Notes: a model not told the origin generated them from the letters alone. A stretch of DNA of 64,000 bases from Flavobacterium sp. (GCA_012837155.1 CP051546.1:2168140-2232139); one strand, 5' to 3'; shown: positions 18,001 through 28,109, counted from the stretch's first letter. Program-made: numbers and translations.

Positions 18001-19404
18001 TAAAACGATGCTTTGATTTATAAGATCATGCCATTCAGGCCAATGCTTAATATCTTCGTCAAGTCCGTCAATGCATATAACTATTTTAGTATCTTCAGTG
18101 GAAGATGTTCCTGCTTTTAAACTACCAACAAATCTATGATTATTACGAATTGCCAGTGTATCTAAGGCCGTAAGAATTTGGTAAGTATCCCATCCGATGA
18201 GATCAAGACTTTTTGAAAGAACCGATGTCCAGTTTTGGCTTGGTGTGCCTTTAGCTCTAATGATAATTGCTGGTGATTTACTTTGTAATTGTGTTTCAAC
18301 AGTGTGGCTCATACCCTGTGTCTTGCCAGTACCTGCATCTCCTAAAAATATTTTTCCGTTTTGGTTGGCTTGAGAGACAATCGTAGTAAAAATATTGGCA
18401 ACATCAATTTCATTTACTTTTACCAGTGCATCTAATAAAGGCTTCTTTGACATGTATTTGTTGCTTTCAGGCATTCTTTCAAGCGCCTCAAGCGTTTCTC
18501 TTTCTATTTTCTTTTGTTTTGAAGCAGGAATAGTAATAGTATTATCTCCTGCACTTATGTTTTTAATAAGCTGGTTAGCATTAATTAAATCCTCTCGGAT
18601 CAGCATTAGAATATCTTGCAATTGAACTTTAATTATCTGGCTATTATCCAACTTGTCATTGAATTTTGTCAACAGTCTATCAACCCTTTGCAATGTGGAC
18701 AAATTTGACTCTAGTTTTTTGCACAAGCGATCACGAAATAATTTATTATAAAGTAATTGCTGAATATTGTCATGAATAACTCCTTTTCCGTTTAATTCAG
18801 GAATGTAGCGGTCATGCAACCAGCTTGCTTTCTCCAAATCAAATTGCTTCAATAGGCGTTGAAAAGAAACAACTTCCCCTTGGAACCAGAACTTATGAAT
18901 TCCTTCATTTTCTTCATGCATGATCTGAGACTCAATATCCTGGTCGAACCACCATCTAATACTTAATTTAGGATACAGTTGTTCCATTTCTTCTGTAAAC
19001 AGATCAACTGTTTTTTCCTCATGGTTTTGTATGGGTTGTTTACTTACACCCTTTTTTCCACGACCAAATTTCAAGGAACTTACAGCACGTGGGACGCAGA
19101 TTAAATATTCTGTTATTTGCGGCCTTAGATCCATTGCGGTCGTCACTGATTTTCTAATCTGGGAAATTTCGGAAGGGCCAAGAGTCTGCCTAAACCACTT
19201 TGCCTGAATTGCTATAATATTTCCATTATCTAAGAGTCCGTAAGCTTCTATACCACCATCGCCACCGGAACCATTAATTACATTAAATTTCAGCAGTTTA
19301 TCTTTGTGGTCCCTGCGAAGTTTACGTTCAAATAAGTGATTGCAAAGAGTCTCGAAGGCTTGATTGTAACTATCCCCATATGTTATAAAACTTGTCCAAT
19401 TCAT
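15085..19404 (-). CDS. Avs-like STAND NTPase with N-terminal Mrr-type nuclease domain
   Basis: Intact 1439-residue protein. Residues 1-110 look like a restriction-endonuclease fold: SGGDGGIEAYG (Asp49, Glu53) and IAIQAKW (Gln67, Lys69) form the Mrr-type D...QxK site. A P-loop follows: GDAGTGKT (Lys361, Thr362), Walker B IVICIDGLDED (Asp446/Asp449) and a sensor segment LKFVFTARS. This is the STAND/NACHT-type arrangement. About 900 C-terminal residues are helical and TPR-like, the usual sensor part. The architecture matches Avs antiphage proteins, in which the C-terminus recognises a phage protein and oligomerisation turns on the nuclease. Assignment to a given Avs type is not possible by eye. 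Its frame is unbroken over 4.3 kb. Confidence 0.8.
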   Translation of the reverse strand: MNWTSFITYGDSYNQAFETLCNHLFERKLRRDHKDKLLKFNVINGSGGDGGIEAYGLLDNGNIIAIQAKWFRQTLGPSEISQIRKSVTTAMDLRPQITEYLICVPRAVSSLKFGRGKKGVSKQPIQNHEEKTVDLFTEEMEQLYPKLSIRWWFDQDIESQIMHEENEGIHKFWFQGEVVSFQRLLKQFDLEKASWLHDRYIPELNGKGVIHDNIQQLLYNKLFRDRLCKKLESNLSTLQRVDRLLTKFNDKLDNSQIIKVQLQDILMLIREDLINANQLIKNISAGDNTITIPASKQKKIERETLEALERMPESNKYMSKKPLLDALVKVNEIDVANIFTTIVSQANQNGKIFLGDAGTGKTQGMSHTVETQLQSKSPAIIIRAKGTPSQNWTSVLSKSLDLIGWDTYQILTALDTLAIRNNHRFVGSLKAGTSSTEDTKIVICIDGLDEDIKHWPEWHDLINQSIVLMKDFPRLKFVFTARSYFLNKNKLAGSEGFEVIELPREGDVRIMDVIDHYFSKEHYNISIEPRALIRGIDSLYALRLFCELYKNQKLTAADDIKVAEKALLKLKVGRVSEEFSALHDAAGGARKPVIDALQVVADCFYRAALISHDVLFDKLNDRVGHYIAIEKIDILIKYLSDHGFLIKSERPIADDILGDVAVVYELPYQSIMERIMADKYARAIANGELKGIPAFLLEKAVFEDESDHDVQVLVSRKIVQNIISTMFEDYGKLIGENGFLTAGLDEEQIFSFKIETLIKAPLQHAVKFKESIESLFLEDYKSRYSTFKNLILPATSQPGSFFGAEFLHEILMKQPNAFSRDMMWLGWDVVQISSLDHRDQNNYPLYNLQVAINPNGIDEVMSLSSLALHNEMPLLYGWSLSTLDQNLRHNLRIGLMKWAIEQPDEFILLLEKLFRCNDPQIKEDLASIALGVTTKIKDKITIKNLALWAIQNVFKKWNIHRSVIIRQGFRGIVEKAFTNGLISEDLVVLARPRIVFDDEPLILDIDALQISKEEIYPIVHDLAWYVIKGAYEDFYSIGYNPGEKTTRGTFLKMRMGISKVDLAPHRWAMAAAISYIKSLGFNREKGNGMTQASHGSKSEIFTLEEKYTWLAVHYIKGYLSDHLPLDKDGEALEDYSQIVDIPNPAEYVKSQIDADFEPHWVIPENLVPEAKSTINLDEEISNEIAKEPHLNLERWISYSMSDFFEELQDKNLIALHNYTSLVDSQQYFKTGIEIRACIIKKGDSASIRDILLASGDSFGAAQHIDDLYSSPKTEIYSNPSDIVWMHWIGERDYSAIYYNYEGEEENMYYGIAKVTHNSAEGEKEVFIPSKLVRELAGIASMDGNYFIDHSSNIVGFTHSITGLNYQKQEILLVEKNNLLDQLDKNNYELVWFAQHLSQKNPLNPSIESSVYQQKCRKYFIYNENGEIKYIKYWDDKYSN

Positions 19405-20156
19405 TCCAGTAATATTAAGATTTTAATATAATTATACATTTAAAAAATTAGATTTCCTCTTTTCATATGAAATTTCATTATGAAATGGACAAAATTTGCC
19501 TAGCTATTTTAATACTACGTAAATGATCAACCAATTTTAGAATGGAAATTTTAAATATATTTCAGGTATAAATATTATAAAAAAAAGAGTTATTTGAGTG
19601 ATTACCTTGTTTATTTTATCATTAGCTATTTAATGATGTACTTACATTTACGAGGATCTCTTTTTTTACTTATAAATATGACATATCTTAACTTTTAAAA
19701 GAAACAATTACAATTTAATCTACCTTTTAAGTTTGTGTCGATGTGGGCCTAAGTAATCTTTTGAGTTGATAACTTAGTTAACACATAAGTTAAGACGCTT
19801 TAGTTTATCATTACAACAATTCGCGACGTTTGGAGTTTTGTAGTAATATCGTCGGTCATAATATTTGGAGTAGACACCCTTTTTGCTGCCAAAAGTTAAG
19901 GTGGTTTTTTAGAAATATTTCACCATTCCAAGTTTTGTGGCAACATCGTGGCACAAGATAATTTACAAAAGTAAAATCCCATAAAAATCAAGGCCTAACA
20001 AGTTTAGGTTCGAAACTATTATATTTAATCAAATTCACTCTTGATACCACTATTACCATAAAAAGTTAAGATTGTCTCTTTTATACTTTTTGCTATTGCA
20101 AAATATATTTACTTTTATAAATAATTGCCGAAACATAATTTCATATTTCAAATCTT
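19405..20156. other. Long non-coding divergent region between the STAND gene and the caspase operon
   Basis: 752 bp without a plausible gene on either strand. It has degenerate internal repetition: aagttaag occurs at about 19787, 19895 and 20062, and two related segments (agttttgtagtaatatcgtcgg near 19834 and aagttttgtggcaacatcgtgg near 19930) are similar. It must contain both divergent promoters. It may also carry an unrecognised RNA or the remains of a lost gene. Confidence 0.45.
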
Positions 20157-21659
20157 ATGAAAAACTATTACGGGCTTATAATAGCTATAGAAAACTATCA
20201 TGACAACAAAAATATTACACCCGTTAAATATGCTGCAAATGATGCAGAACAATTTCTTGAGAGCCTGATAGGCCTGGGGTGTGATCGTGATAAATTTGAA
20301 TATCTCTCCGATAATTTAGCTACAAAGACTGCAATTTTGCAAAAGTTGAAAGAAATTTCAAGGAATGCACAAAAAGAAGATACTGTAATTTTTTATTATG
20401 CTGGTCATGGATTCTATAATAACGGTAAAAATCAAATTTCCTGTGTTGACACATTTTTAAAATCATTAGACAGCAGTACAATTGATATTGTGCAGGTTCT
20501 CTCTGCCCTGGAGGAGAGTAAGTCTAAGAAAATAATTGGATTCCTTGACTGCTGCCACAGTGGGATTCACTTTAGTAGTGAGGAAAGAAGCCCAGTAACT
20601 GGCTTTTCGACAGATGATTTGAAGTATCAGTACGGAAATGCCGAACATTTGACAATTTTTGCTTCCTGCAAGGAGGATGAAAAGTCACAAGTTGATATGA
20701 AAAGAAACCACGGTGTGTGGTCGTATTACTTAATTAAGGCACTTAGTGGCAACGCTAGAGGGATTTATGAAAAGAACCTTCTCTTTAGCGATAAACTGCA
20801 AAGTTATCTTTCTGAAAAAACTTACCACCGTGTCAAAACAATTACCACTAATAAAAAAAATCAGACGCCCGTTAAATTTGGAAAAGAAACAGCTGAAAGA
20901 TTTATAGTTGCCGATTTATCTACAAAATTCTCGGAAATCGAATTACAAAAAAATGTCAGTGAAATAAAGTTTGAAGGCGCTGTAATTAAGGGATCGGAGG
21001 AGGGGTATGTTAGAAACTTATCTGGCTATAAAAGCAATCATCGAGTACCTAAAGAAATTGATGATTATCGCAATAACTGGATTAAAAGCCTTTCACGGGA
21101 AGAAATAGCATCAGAATTAGACCGCATATCAGGCTTGCTAAAAAGCAGATTAAATTACAAGCGTAAAGATATTAGACCTCCGCTTATAGAAGATGGCTAT
21201 GGCCAGCTGGTTACCGATCAATTTGATTATGTAGTCGGAATCGAGCAATCTCAAACAGCTGCTGGTGAATATATACTTACCCGCACAATCGAAAATTTTA
21301 AAAGCAGCGACATTTTAAATAATCCCATTTTTAATGATATTTTCAGTGATACTTTCGATACCCTTACATTTTATTTCAAAAAAATAAATGTTGAAGAGAT
21401 TATTGATCTCATTGAAAATGTAGCTGATGAGGAATATATTAGTGTAGAATACAAAAACACCGATACAAGTTTTTGCAGAATTTACCTTAAAGACTTTAAC
21501 GGACACATTGAAGTTAGCGAGACATCATTCTCAATAATATTGGATGATGAACAGTCTCCTCAAAACCTTGTAATAGAATGCCAGCGGGCTTATGCTGCCG
21601 TAACAAGCAAAGGATTCCCCCAATTATTAAATGATTCCAAAAAAACTCTTTCATCATGA
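20157..21659 (+). CDS. Caspase-like protease (peptidase C14 family)
   Basis: 500 residues, intact. The N-terminal caspase domain begins YYGLIIAIENYHDN. It has the catalytic His84 in FYYAGHGF and Cys133 in IIGFLDCCHSG, followed by TIFASCKEDEKS and HGVWSYYLIKAL. Residues from about 270 to 500 form an extra domain of unknown fold. Bacterial caspases of this kind act as proteolytic effectors in several immune systems. Its last codons overlap the start of the GHKL ATPase gene by 4 bp (ATGA), a tight operon arrangement. Confidence 0.9.
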   Translation: MKNYYGLIIAIENYHDNKNITPVKYAANDAEQFLESLIGLGCDRDKFEYLSDNLATKTAILQKLKEISRNAQKEDTVIFYYAGHGFYNNGKNQISCVDTFLKSLDSSTIDIVQVLSALEESKSKKIIGFLDCCHSGIHFSSEERSPVTGFSTDDLKYQYGNAEHLTIFASCKEDEKSQVDMKRNHGVWSYYLIKALSGNARGIYEKNLLFSDKLQSYLSEKTYHRVKTITTNKKNQTPVKFGKETAERFIVADLSTKFSEIELQKNVSEIKFEGAVIKGSEEGYVRNLSGYKSNHRVPKEIDDYRNNWIKSLSREEIASELDRISGLLKSRLNYKRKDIRPPLIEDGYGQLVTDQFDYVVGIEQSQTAAGEYILTRTIENFKSSDILNNPIFNDIFSDTFDTLTFYFKKINVEEIIDLIENVADEEYISVEYKNTDTSFCRIYLKDFNGHIEVSETSFSIILDDEQSPQNLVIECQRAYAAVTSKGFPQLLNDSKKTLSS

Positions 21660-24143
21660 CAACATATAAAGAAAGATTTGATTCCTCACAAAATAAAGCG
21701 CATGATAAAAATATAGCGACTAAAATTTTGCGCGATATGAACGAGTTACGTTCTAAAGCGGAGGATTCACCAACAATTCCTCGAAGATGGATTTGGGAAC
21801 TAATTCAAAATGCCAAAGATGTGGCTTATAGAGAGGGAGTAAATATCGAAATATTTTGCGATGATGACTTTGATTTGTATATAGAATTTCAGCATGATGG
21901 ACAGCCCTTCACCGCAGATAATATTAGATTTCTTATCGAACAGATTTCTACAAAGGATCGTGATGAAGACAGCGAGGGAAGGCGCCCTACAACTGGAAAA
22001 TTTGGTACGGGTTTTATGACTACTCACCTATTATCTGAAATTGTAACGGTCAAAGGCGTGGCTAAGGAACCCGAGCTCACATATAAAAAATTTAATTTAA
22101 AACTTGATAGAAGTTACTATGAATTGGCTGAAATTACTGCTTCAGTGAACAGGTCAAAGGATTCTGTTTCTAACTTAGATGAACTTCCGACGCATGACGA
22201 TTACAATCAAGATGATTTTAACACCTCATTTTACTATCCTTTATTAGATGACGTTAGTTTAACCATTGCAAAGAAGGGATTAGATGATCTGGAAAAATCA
22301 CTATCTTTTGCTTTTGTTTTTGTGAAGGAAATAGAAAGTATAAATTTATCCAATCGTTTAAAAACTTACATAAATACGGATAGGAATAATGATTCAACTG
22401 ACGATGAAGTTCAATTTCACAATATTACAATACAATCTGCGGGAGAAGCTGATACAATCCTAACTATAGCAAAAATATCAAGAAGATTAACTTCAATTGC
22501 AGTACCTATTGAAATAGATGCAGAGACAATTACAGTTTTACCCATTGATAAAGATGTCCCCAAATTATTCTGTGACTTTCCCTTAATTGGAACTGAGATA
22601 TTCTCTTTTCCAGTTGTAGTCAACAATCCAAATTTTAATCCAACTGATCCAAGGGATGGTATTTATCTAACCAATCCCCAAAGGTCACATGCAGATATTG
22701 ACGAAAATAAAACTATAATTCAAGAAGCAATTGATTTATACTATATACTGCTTGATCATGCTTCCCTCAACGATTGGCAAAATTTACACTATCTCGCCAA
22801 GATTAATTCAATTCGCGAGATGCCTTCATGGCTTTCCGAGACATATTTTAATGACTTGGTTTTAAAACCTATCAGAAAGAAATTACTGCACGCAAAAATT
22901 GTAAAAAATGCCGATGGAGATTTAAAAAGTATACTGAAAGAGGATAACACTAGGTTTATGTGGTTTCCCAGTGCCCTTAGAAAGGAAATCAGGGATGAGA
23001 TTTGGAAAGTTGGCTCAAAATGGTTTTCACACGTTCTGCCCCAAAAATCTGAAATTGACTTATGGTACCATCTGGCATGGGATCAATGCGGAAAATTAAC
23101 ATTGGACCAATTCGCCGATTTTGTTGAAAAACGCAATACTATAGAAGAACTTCAAAAAGTATTACATGAAAATGATGCAATTGAATGGCTTAACGATTTC
23201 TACAAACTGCTGATGCTGGATGAAAAGGAGTACCATGCAATTATAAGCAAGAGAAAAATTGTTCCAAATCAAAATGGAGATTTCTACAAAATGGCACAGC
23301 TTAGTCAGGATGATGGCGATATCGATTCAGAATTTAAAGATATACTCGAAGGATTTGGATATGAAATAAAATCAAAACTGGCTGATGAAGGCATTGAACT
23401 TAATTTTGAAGATGATACAATTGGATTAAATGAAATTGTTAAAGAAATTGTGTCTCAAGTTGAGGAAAAAACTAATGATCGAGTACTTGCGGAACATTAT
23501 CGCGGAACTTTTGATTTAATCCTCTCCTATTTTAGCAAAAATCCATCTCGATCAAAAGATTTATTCCATCTATTTTCAGAAAAAACACATTTTATACGAT
23601 GATGAAAAAATCTTAACTAATATTGGAAAAGCTGAGCAGCTTGATGACTTACTTACTAGATTTAACGTAAAAACATCTGAAGAACTCCAAAATCTGCTTG
23701 AAAAAAACAATGGGGGCTCTAACGCCCTTTTGCCAATAACAGAAGAGATTCTCGTTAGTATGGGTATTAATTCTCCAGAAGAATGGGCAAAAGCTTTAGA
23801 AGACAAAGACCTTCAGGAAATTTTTTCTCATGATTCGATTCCAACAACTGAAATGTTTGTCTTTGCGCAGGCATTAATTGCCAAAGCTAAGAGAAATATA
23901 ATTGCGTACTTAGAAACTCTGGAGGAATATGATCTATCCGAAATGGATGATCAGACAGCAACTACTATTTTAGCCGGAATTTTTAAAAATAACCAGCCGA
24001 TAACTATTGTTTTCCGTCCAGCCTATAACAATGAAGTGATAGTTTATTATGGTTCTGAGAGGGATACGCTCGATTATGAAGCATCTGAACTTTGGGTAGA
24101 TGACGGCCTTGAAGTTAAACAAATTACCCTTGGTCATATTTAA
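21656..24143 (+). CDS. GHKL/Hsp90-type ATPase (sacsin-like N-terminal ATPase), frameshifted
   Basis: About 828 residues. The Bergerat ATP site is visible: IPRRWIWELIQNAKD (Glu48, Asn52, Asp55), DGQPFTADNI and the glycine-rich TGKFGTGFMTTHLL (114-124). This arrangement resembles sacsin-type HATPase domains in prokaryotic conflict systems. The rest is mainly helical and unassigned. The frame breaks near 23588, where one extra A lies in an A run. The chain continues KHILYDDEKILTNIGKAEQL to 24143. It lies between the caspase and AlbA_2-HEPN genes and overlaps the former. Likely an ATP-dependent sensor or switch; that is inference. Confidence 0.85.
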
Positions 24144-24182
24144 AGGTAAATCAAATACAAAAATTTCCAATTTAGTTTCTTT

Positions 24183-25251
24183 ATGGATTTAAATATTTCA
24201 CAACTAATCGGTCAGCCCGAAGGTATAAATTTAGAATACAAGGCTGTTTTACCCCCTGCAAGAACATTAGGGCAAATCATTGCATCATTTGCAAATGCGG
24301 AAGGCGGCAAAATCGTTTTAGGCGTAAGAGATAACAACGGCACTATTCAAACAACCGGCCTTAGTGAAGATTTTAATGCTCAATCAATTTTAGCAAAAGC
24401 ATTAAATTTACTTTCACCGATTCCTGCAACCGAACATAAATATACTCTGCATGAAGGAAAAAAACTTTTTTTGATTTCTGTACTTCCATCAAAAGATTTA
24501 GTGCAGATAGAAGGGAAAATTTATAGGAGAGTTAATCATCAAAACATTCTTTCAAATCCGACCAGCAGTAATTTTAACGTCAAAACATATACGAGAATTT
24601 CCGAAATTGACACTAAATTAAAAGATACACAGATAAATTGTACAGGGGCATTATCAAAATTCATAGATCATTACAGCAGTGTACTCAATATAGCGGCAGA
24701 CTTATCCAAATTGCTTTATCCAATTTCGGCCGGAACCAAAACGGAAAGCAATGAAGGGAAAATTCTGTTCAGAATATTGTTTTCTTCCTGTGCAGACAAT
24801 TTCGAAACTTATCTTTCAGACTTATTGTATGAAATTTATCTGGCCAATCCAAAGACACTAAAATCCAGCTCCACAATTACAGTGAAAGAAGTTCTCGACT
24901 GTAATGATATTCAAGAATTCATTAACTACTATGCGAAGAAAAGCTAAGCAAGTTACAGAGAGGAAGTGTAAAGGGTTTTATCAATGATAATGAACAGATA
25001 AGTTCACTGGATGCAATAACAAAAGATCAACAGGATGAACTCGAAAGGATTCTACAGATACGTCATTTATACGCTCATAAAATGGTGTCGTAGACGAAAA
25101 ATTCCTAAGCTATTTTCCAGAACAGTTCGTTTTAAACGAAACACATGAAATGACTTTGGATGATTTTTTAAATTATTTAAATTATTTGGCTGAAACCGTT
25201 AAGACAATCGACAAAGCCGCTTTAAGAAGTCATAATTTAGCTACGATCTAA
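24183..25251 (+). CDS. AlbA_2 (Schlafen-type) domain fused to a HEPN domain (two frameshifts)
   Basis: About 356 residues after repair. The N-terminal AlbA_2 domain reads GINLEYKAVLPP (about 14-25), then IIASFANAEGGKIVLGVRD. This is the Schlafen-like fold, with a possible nuclease Glu/Lys pair in EYK. The C-terminal helical part carries RHLYAH (about 295-300), the R-x4-H signature of HEPN ribonucleases. It becomes visible after restoring one A near 24940 (KKKLSKLQRGS) and one A near 25081 (HKNGVVDEKF). It follows the ATPase gene by 39 bp. The gene is probably the RNA-cleaving effector of the operon; this is inference. Confidence 0.75.
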
Positions 25252-25542
25252 TTAAGAAGCAGTTAAGTTATAATCCATTGTTAAAATTTTGAATTAAAAA
25301 TCATCAAATTTATAAATATGATCAACAAATTTTGAATAACATAATCTCAGAACTATCCTTTAACTTTACCAAAGGAAAAAACTACCTCGTATTATTAATT
25401 GAAATTTGATTTGAAGTTATGTTTTCATGTTAGTTAATAGATTGATAGTTTATATGTCTTAACAATTTTTAACATTTAACCCTTACGATACATACAAACC
25501 GCTCATAGTTGAAAATTCAAAATAATTATCTTACAAATCAAC
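25252..25542. other. Intergenic, nothing recognised
   Basis: About 290 AT-rich base pairs between the convergent AlbA_2-HEPN gene and recombinase remnant. I see no gene and no strong hairpin. Confidence 0.5.
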
Positions 25543-26236
25543 TTAAAAATAAGCCAATCTCTTTAAATCCTGCATAAAATGATTTGAAATTTGTCCTGTT
25601 GGGGTCACTACTCGGGACAAAAGAAAAATCTCATCTTTTGTTCCGTTTTTTTTTGCTAGTAATCTATTGTTTACCAAATAGATACAGTTAATGATTTCGT
25701 TGATTCGGGTGGTTTGGAATTGGTTTTCCCGAAACGTGAAATTTTCGGGATAAATTAAACCAATTAGTTCTCTAGTATCAGCTAAACTACTGTTTTCACA
25801 GGCTTCTCCGAGCTTTAAAAGGTTTTCCAATCCTGTATTCATTAATTGCTCAATATCCCCCTTATCATCATCTGCATTCCCAATCTGTTTTTCTAAATTA
25901 CTTAAGATGCCATTGTATTCTTTTTTCATAAGATTGTAATCTTCAACCTCGATTTTTTCAGTTACCAATAAGTTCCTTGCAACTGATAATTTCTTTTCAT
26001 ATTCCGAAATCTGCTCCAGCGACTTTCTTTTTTCATTAGCTATAATCCCTGTATGCTCTCTATAAGCTTCAAGTAGCACCGCAGTATATAGTTTCTTAAC
26101 TGGTTCTAAAGGTTTAAATTTATTTAATTGTTCAATAAATATCTTGTTAGCTATTTCGGAGTTGACTCTCCATTTACAGAGATTTGTCCTATACGTTCTG
26201 GATATACCGTCGAAAACAGTTCCAGTCCAAAAGCTA
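25543..26236 (-). pseudogene. C-terminal remnant of a second large serine recombinase
   Basis: About 210 residues of the coiled-coil and C-terminal region of a large serine recombinase. It runs from CKWRVNSEIANKIFIEQLN through LLEAYREHTGIIANEKRKSLEQISEYEKKL, a long Lys/Glu-rich helix, to the stop at 25543. The catalytic resolvase and zinc-ribbon domains are missing. The 5' side is cut where an ISAon1-family element is inserted, and the far side of that IS does not continue the recombinase. Its sequence differs from the left-end recombinase, so it marks a separate integration event. Confidence 0.7.
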
Positions 26237-26267
26237 TTAAAAACGGCTCACGTAATTTTTTTGGGGA

Positions 26268-27184
26268 TTAAGCAAAAAGTTTTTCCATTCTGAATAGAAA
26301 GAATTTCACATCAACTACACCTCTTAGATTTGCTCTAAAGAGTTTTATTTTAGAATTAAATGATTCTGCGTTTGCATTTGTATGTCGTTTGATGAAGAAG
26401 TTTAAAATGGTTTCTAAATGATATTTTAAGCTGTTTGCTGCGGTATTAAAATCATTTAATTTTAATAATTTTGTTTTTTTCAATCCAGTTTAAAAATTGT
26501 TCTTTGGCTAATTCTTTTGAGGTTTGTTCATAGATGTTCCTGAACTCGAGAGTGTGTTTATATGCTTGATGTAAGTGTGGATAAATTTTGAATAACAATT
26601 CGGCTCTTACCTTCTGATTAGGAGTCCATTCATTTGTTTTTTTAGCAATAATATAACGGCTTCTAGCTAATAATTGTTTTGGAGTGTCCTCATTTTCAAA
26701 AACGATAGGAACATATTTAATTCCTTGTTCTTTGGCTATTTTAATGGCTTGATTTTCTTTTTCAATTGCTTCCCATCGTAACTTAATTCTTTGATGTTGC
26801 AAGGCTTCCATTACAGCTTTACTACGTGAAAACGATCGGTAACCAAATTGCTTTCTGGAAAACATATTCTTGAAGCCAATTGCATATTATTAGCCATATC
26901 AAGGGTAATTTCCTTTACCAACTTCCTTTTTTCTAACGGAATTTTGTTTAAAACATCAATAATATCTTGACTTTAGTGCCTTTTATAACTGCTACTAATG
27001 TTTTTTTCTTGCCTCTACCGTTTTTATTGGTTACAAAGGTATAGAGTTCTCCTTTTGACAAACTTAACTCATCAATTCCTAGATTTTCACCTATATTCTG
27101 AGGATAAATCAAATAATCTTCGGAGTGATTGAACTGATCCCAATCCTTAAATCCACTAACTTTTTTCTTGTAATGGCGTTGCAA
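26268..27184 (-). CDS. ISAon1-family transposase (frameshifted)
   Basis: DDE transposase broken into at least three frames (27184-26948, about 26920-26452 and 26483-26268). Fragments read in order: GENLGIDELSLSKGELYTFVTNKNGRGKKKTLVAVIKGTKV (first catalytic Asp), a stretch with DMANN and the second Asp, FEVMEALQHQRIKLRWEAIEKEN, then FFIKRHTNANAESFNSKIKLFR (catalytic Glu) at the end. About 310 residues if repaired. Breaks lie in A/T runs near 26950, 26850 and 26470. Confidence 0.85.
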
Positions 27185-27218
27185 TAAATTGGCTTTGACT
27201 CCGTAATAACTGGCGATA

Positions 27219-27605
27219 TTACTTATCGTATCTTCTCGGGTCTCGACCTGTATCTTTTAAAAAATCAGAAAGTTCAACGGTCAATTTTGAACCTTCTGCT
27301 ATAAAAGTATAATCACTTTTAACTTCTATTGATTTATCAAATTTATTTCGCCATCGACGCCTTCTAATGCCTAAATAAACCGCCTTTCCTCTAATTGGAA
27401 AGTCTTGAATTAAAGTTCGTTCGTAGAATCCTTTTGACTCAAATTCATTCAAATCATAATTATTTGGCAGTATGTTTTTCTCATCTAAATAAATGAATAA
27501 ACAGTCTTTCTTTGTATGTAAATCTCCTAATTCTTTGAAATCGACAATATCAAAATGTATCAATAGCCCTTCTGGTAAAAAGGAAGAAAAAATTGAAAAA
27601 TCCAT
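27219..27605 (-). CDS. ISAon1-family transposase N-terminal region protein
   Basis: First ORF of the IS, 128 residues beginning MDFSIFSSFLPEGLLIHFDI. It contains the family's conserved TLIQDFPIRGKAVYLGIRRRRWRN. It precedes the catalytic ORF in a different frame. In this family the two are commonly annotated separately and may be joined by frameshifting. After one base shift near 27240 the chain would continue ETREDTISNIASYYGVKANLLQRHYKKK. Confidence 0.8.
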   Translation of the reverse strand: MDFSIFSSFLPEGLLIHFDIVDFKELGDLHTKKDCLFIYLDEKNILPNNYDLNEFESKGFYERTLIQDFPIRGKAVYLGIRRRRWRNKFDKSIEVKSDYTFIAEGSKLTVELSDFLKDTGRDPRRYDK

Positions 27606-27698
27606 TTGTTTTTTTAGACAAATTTAGAACTTCTCCCCAACTTTTTTATGTGAGCCTTAAAAACCTATTACTGGAATCCTATTTAAAAACACAAAAGT

Positions 27699-28097
27699 AT
27701 GATCCCAATAACTTTGGTAACCGATGCTGGTGTTGAAAATGTAAATAATACCGTTCAAGAATTTTTAAACACAACAAATCAAGACATAAAACATCTGATT
27801 GCCCAAAAGGACATTCCTTTTTCGAACTCTAGTATCGAAGCATTTAACAAAATCATCAAACACCAGTTTTTGTTGCCTCGAAATTTAGAAAACAGAAAGC
27901 AACTGATAAATGCTCTAGCAGAAGATGTTCCTACTTATAATACCTTTCGCCCACAGCTTTCATTGCAAGGGAACACTCCCACAGAAACATTTTCTGGAAA
28001 GCTATTGGACATAAGCTGTTACAAAACCCATTTTGACGATCAAAAAATACTAAGAATAACCGAAAACCAGCAAAACAAATGCAAAAGTTGCAAATGA
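27699..28097 (+). pseudogene. Integrase-core (rve) transposase fragment
   Basis: 132 residues of the C-terminal half of an IS3/IS481-like integrase: TLVTDAGVENVNN (an Asp of the DDE triad), SNSSIEAFNKIIKHQF (the Glu), LPRNLENRKQLINAL and YNTFRPQLSLQGNTPTE. The 5' half is missing, so this is a remnant. It faces the ISAon1 element and is followed by a hairpin. Confidence 0.8.
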
Positions 28098-28109
28098 TAC
28101 TAAAAAAGC

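Larger units (their letters stand above)
26245..27656 (-). mobile_element. ISAon1-family insertion sequence with 8-bp target duplication
   Basis: A 1412-bp element bounded by imperfect inverted repeats beginning GGCTCAC at 26245 and ending GTGAGCC at 27656. TTAAAAAC is duplicated directly outside the ends (26237-26244 and 27657-27664). It holds an N-terminal-region ORF and a transposase ORF on the minus strand. Confidence 0.85.

Noticed and set aside
19405-20156. Retron or CRISPR-like array in the repetitive non-coding segment
   Set aside because: No reverse transcriptase nearby, and the repeats are irregular, short and not evenly spaced.
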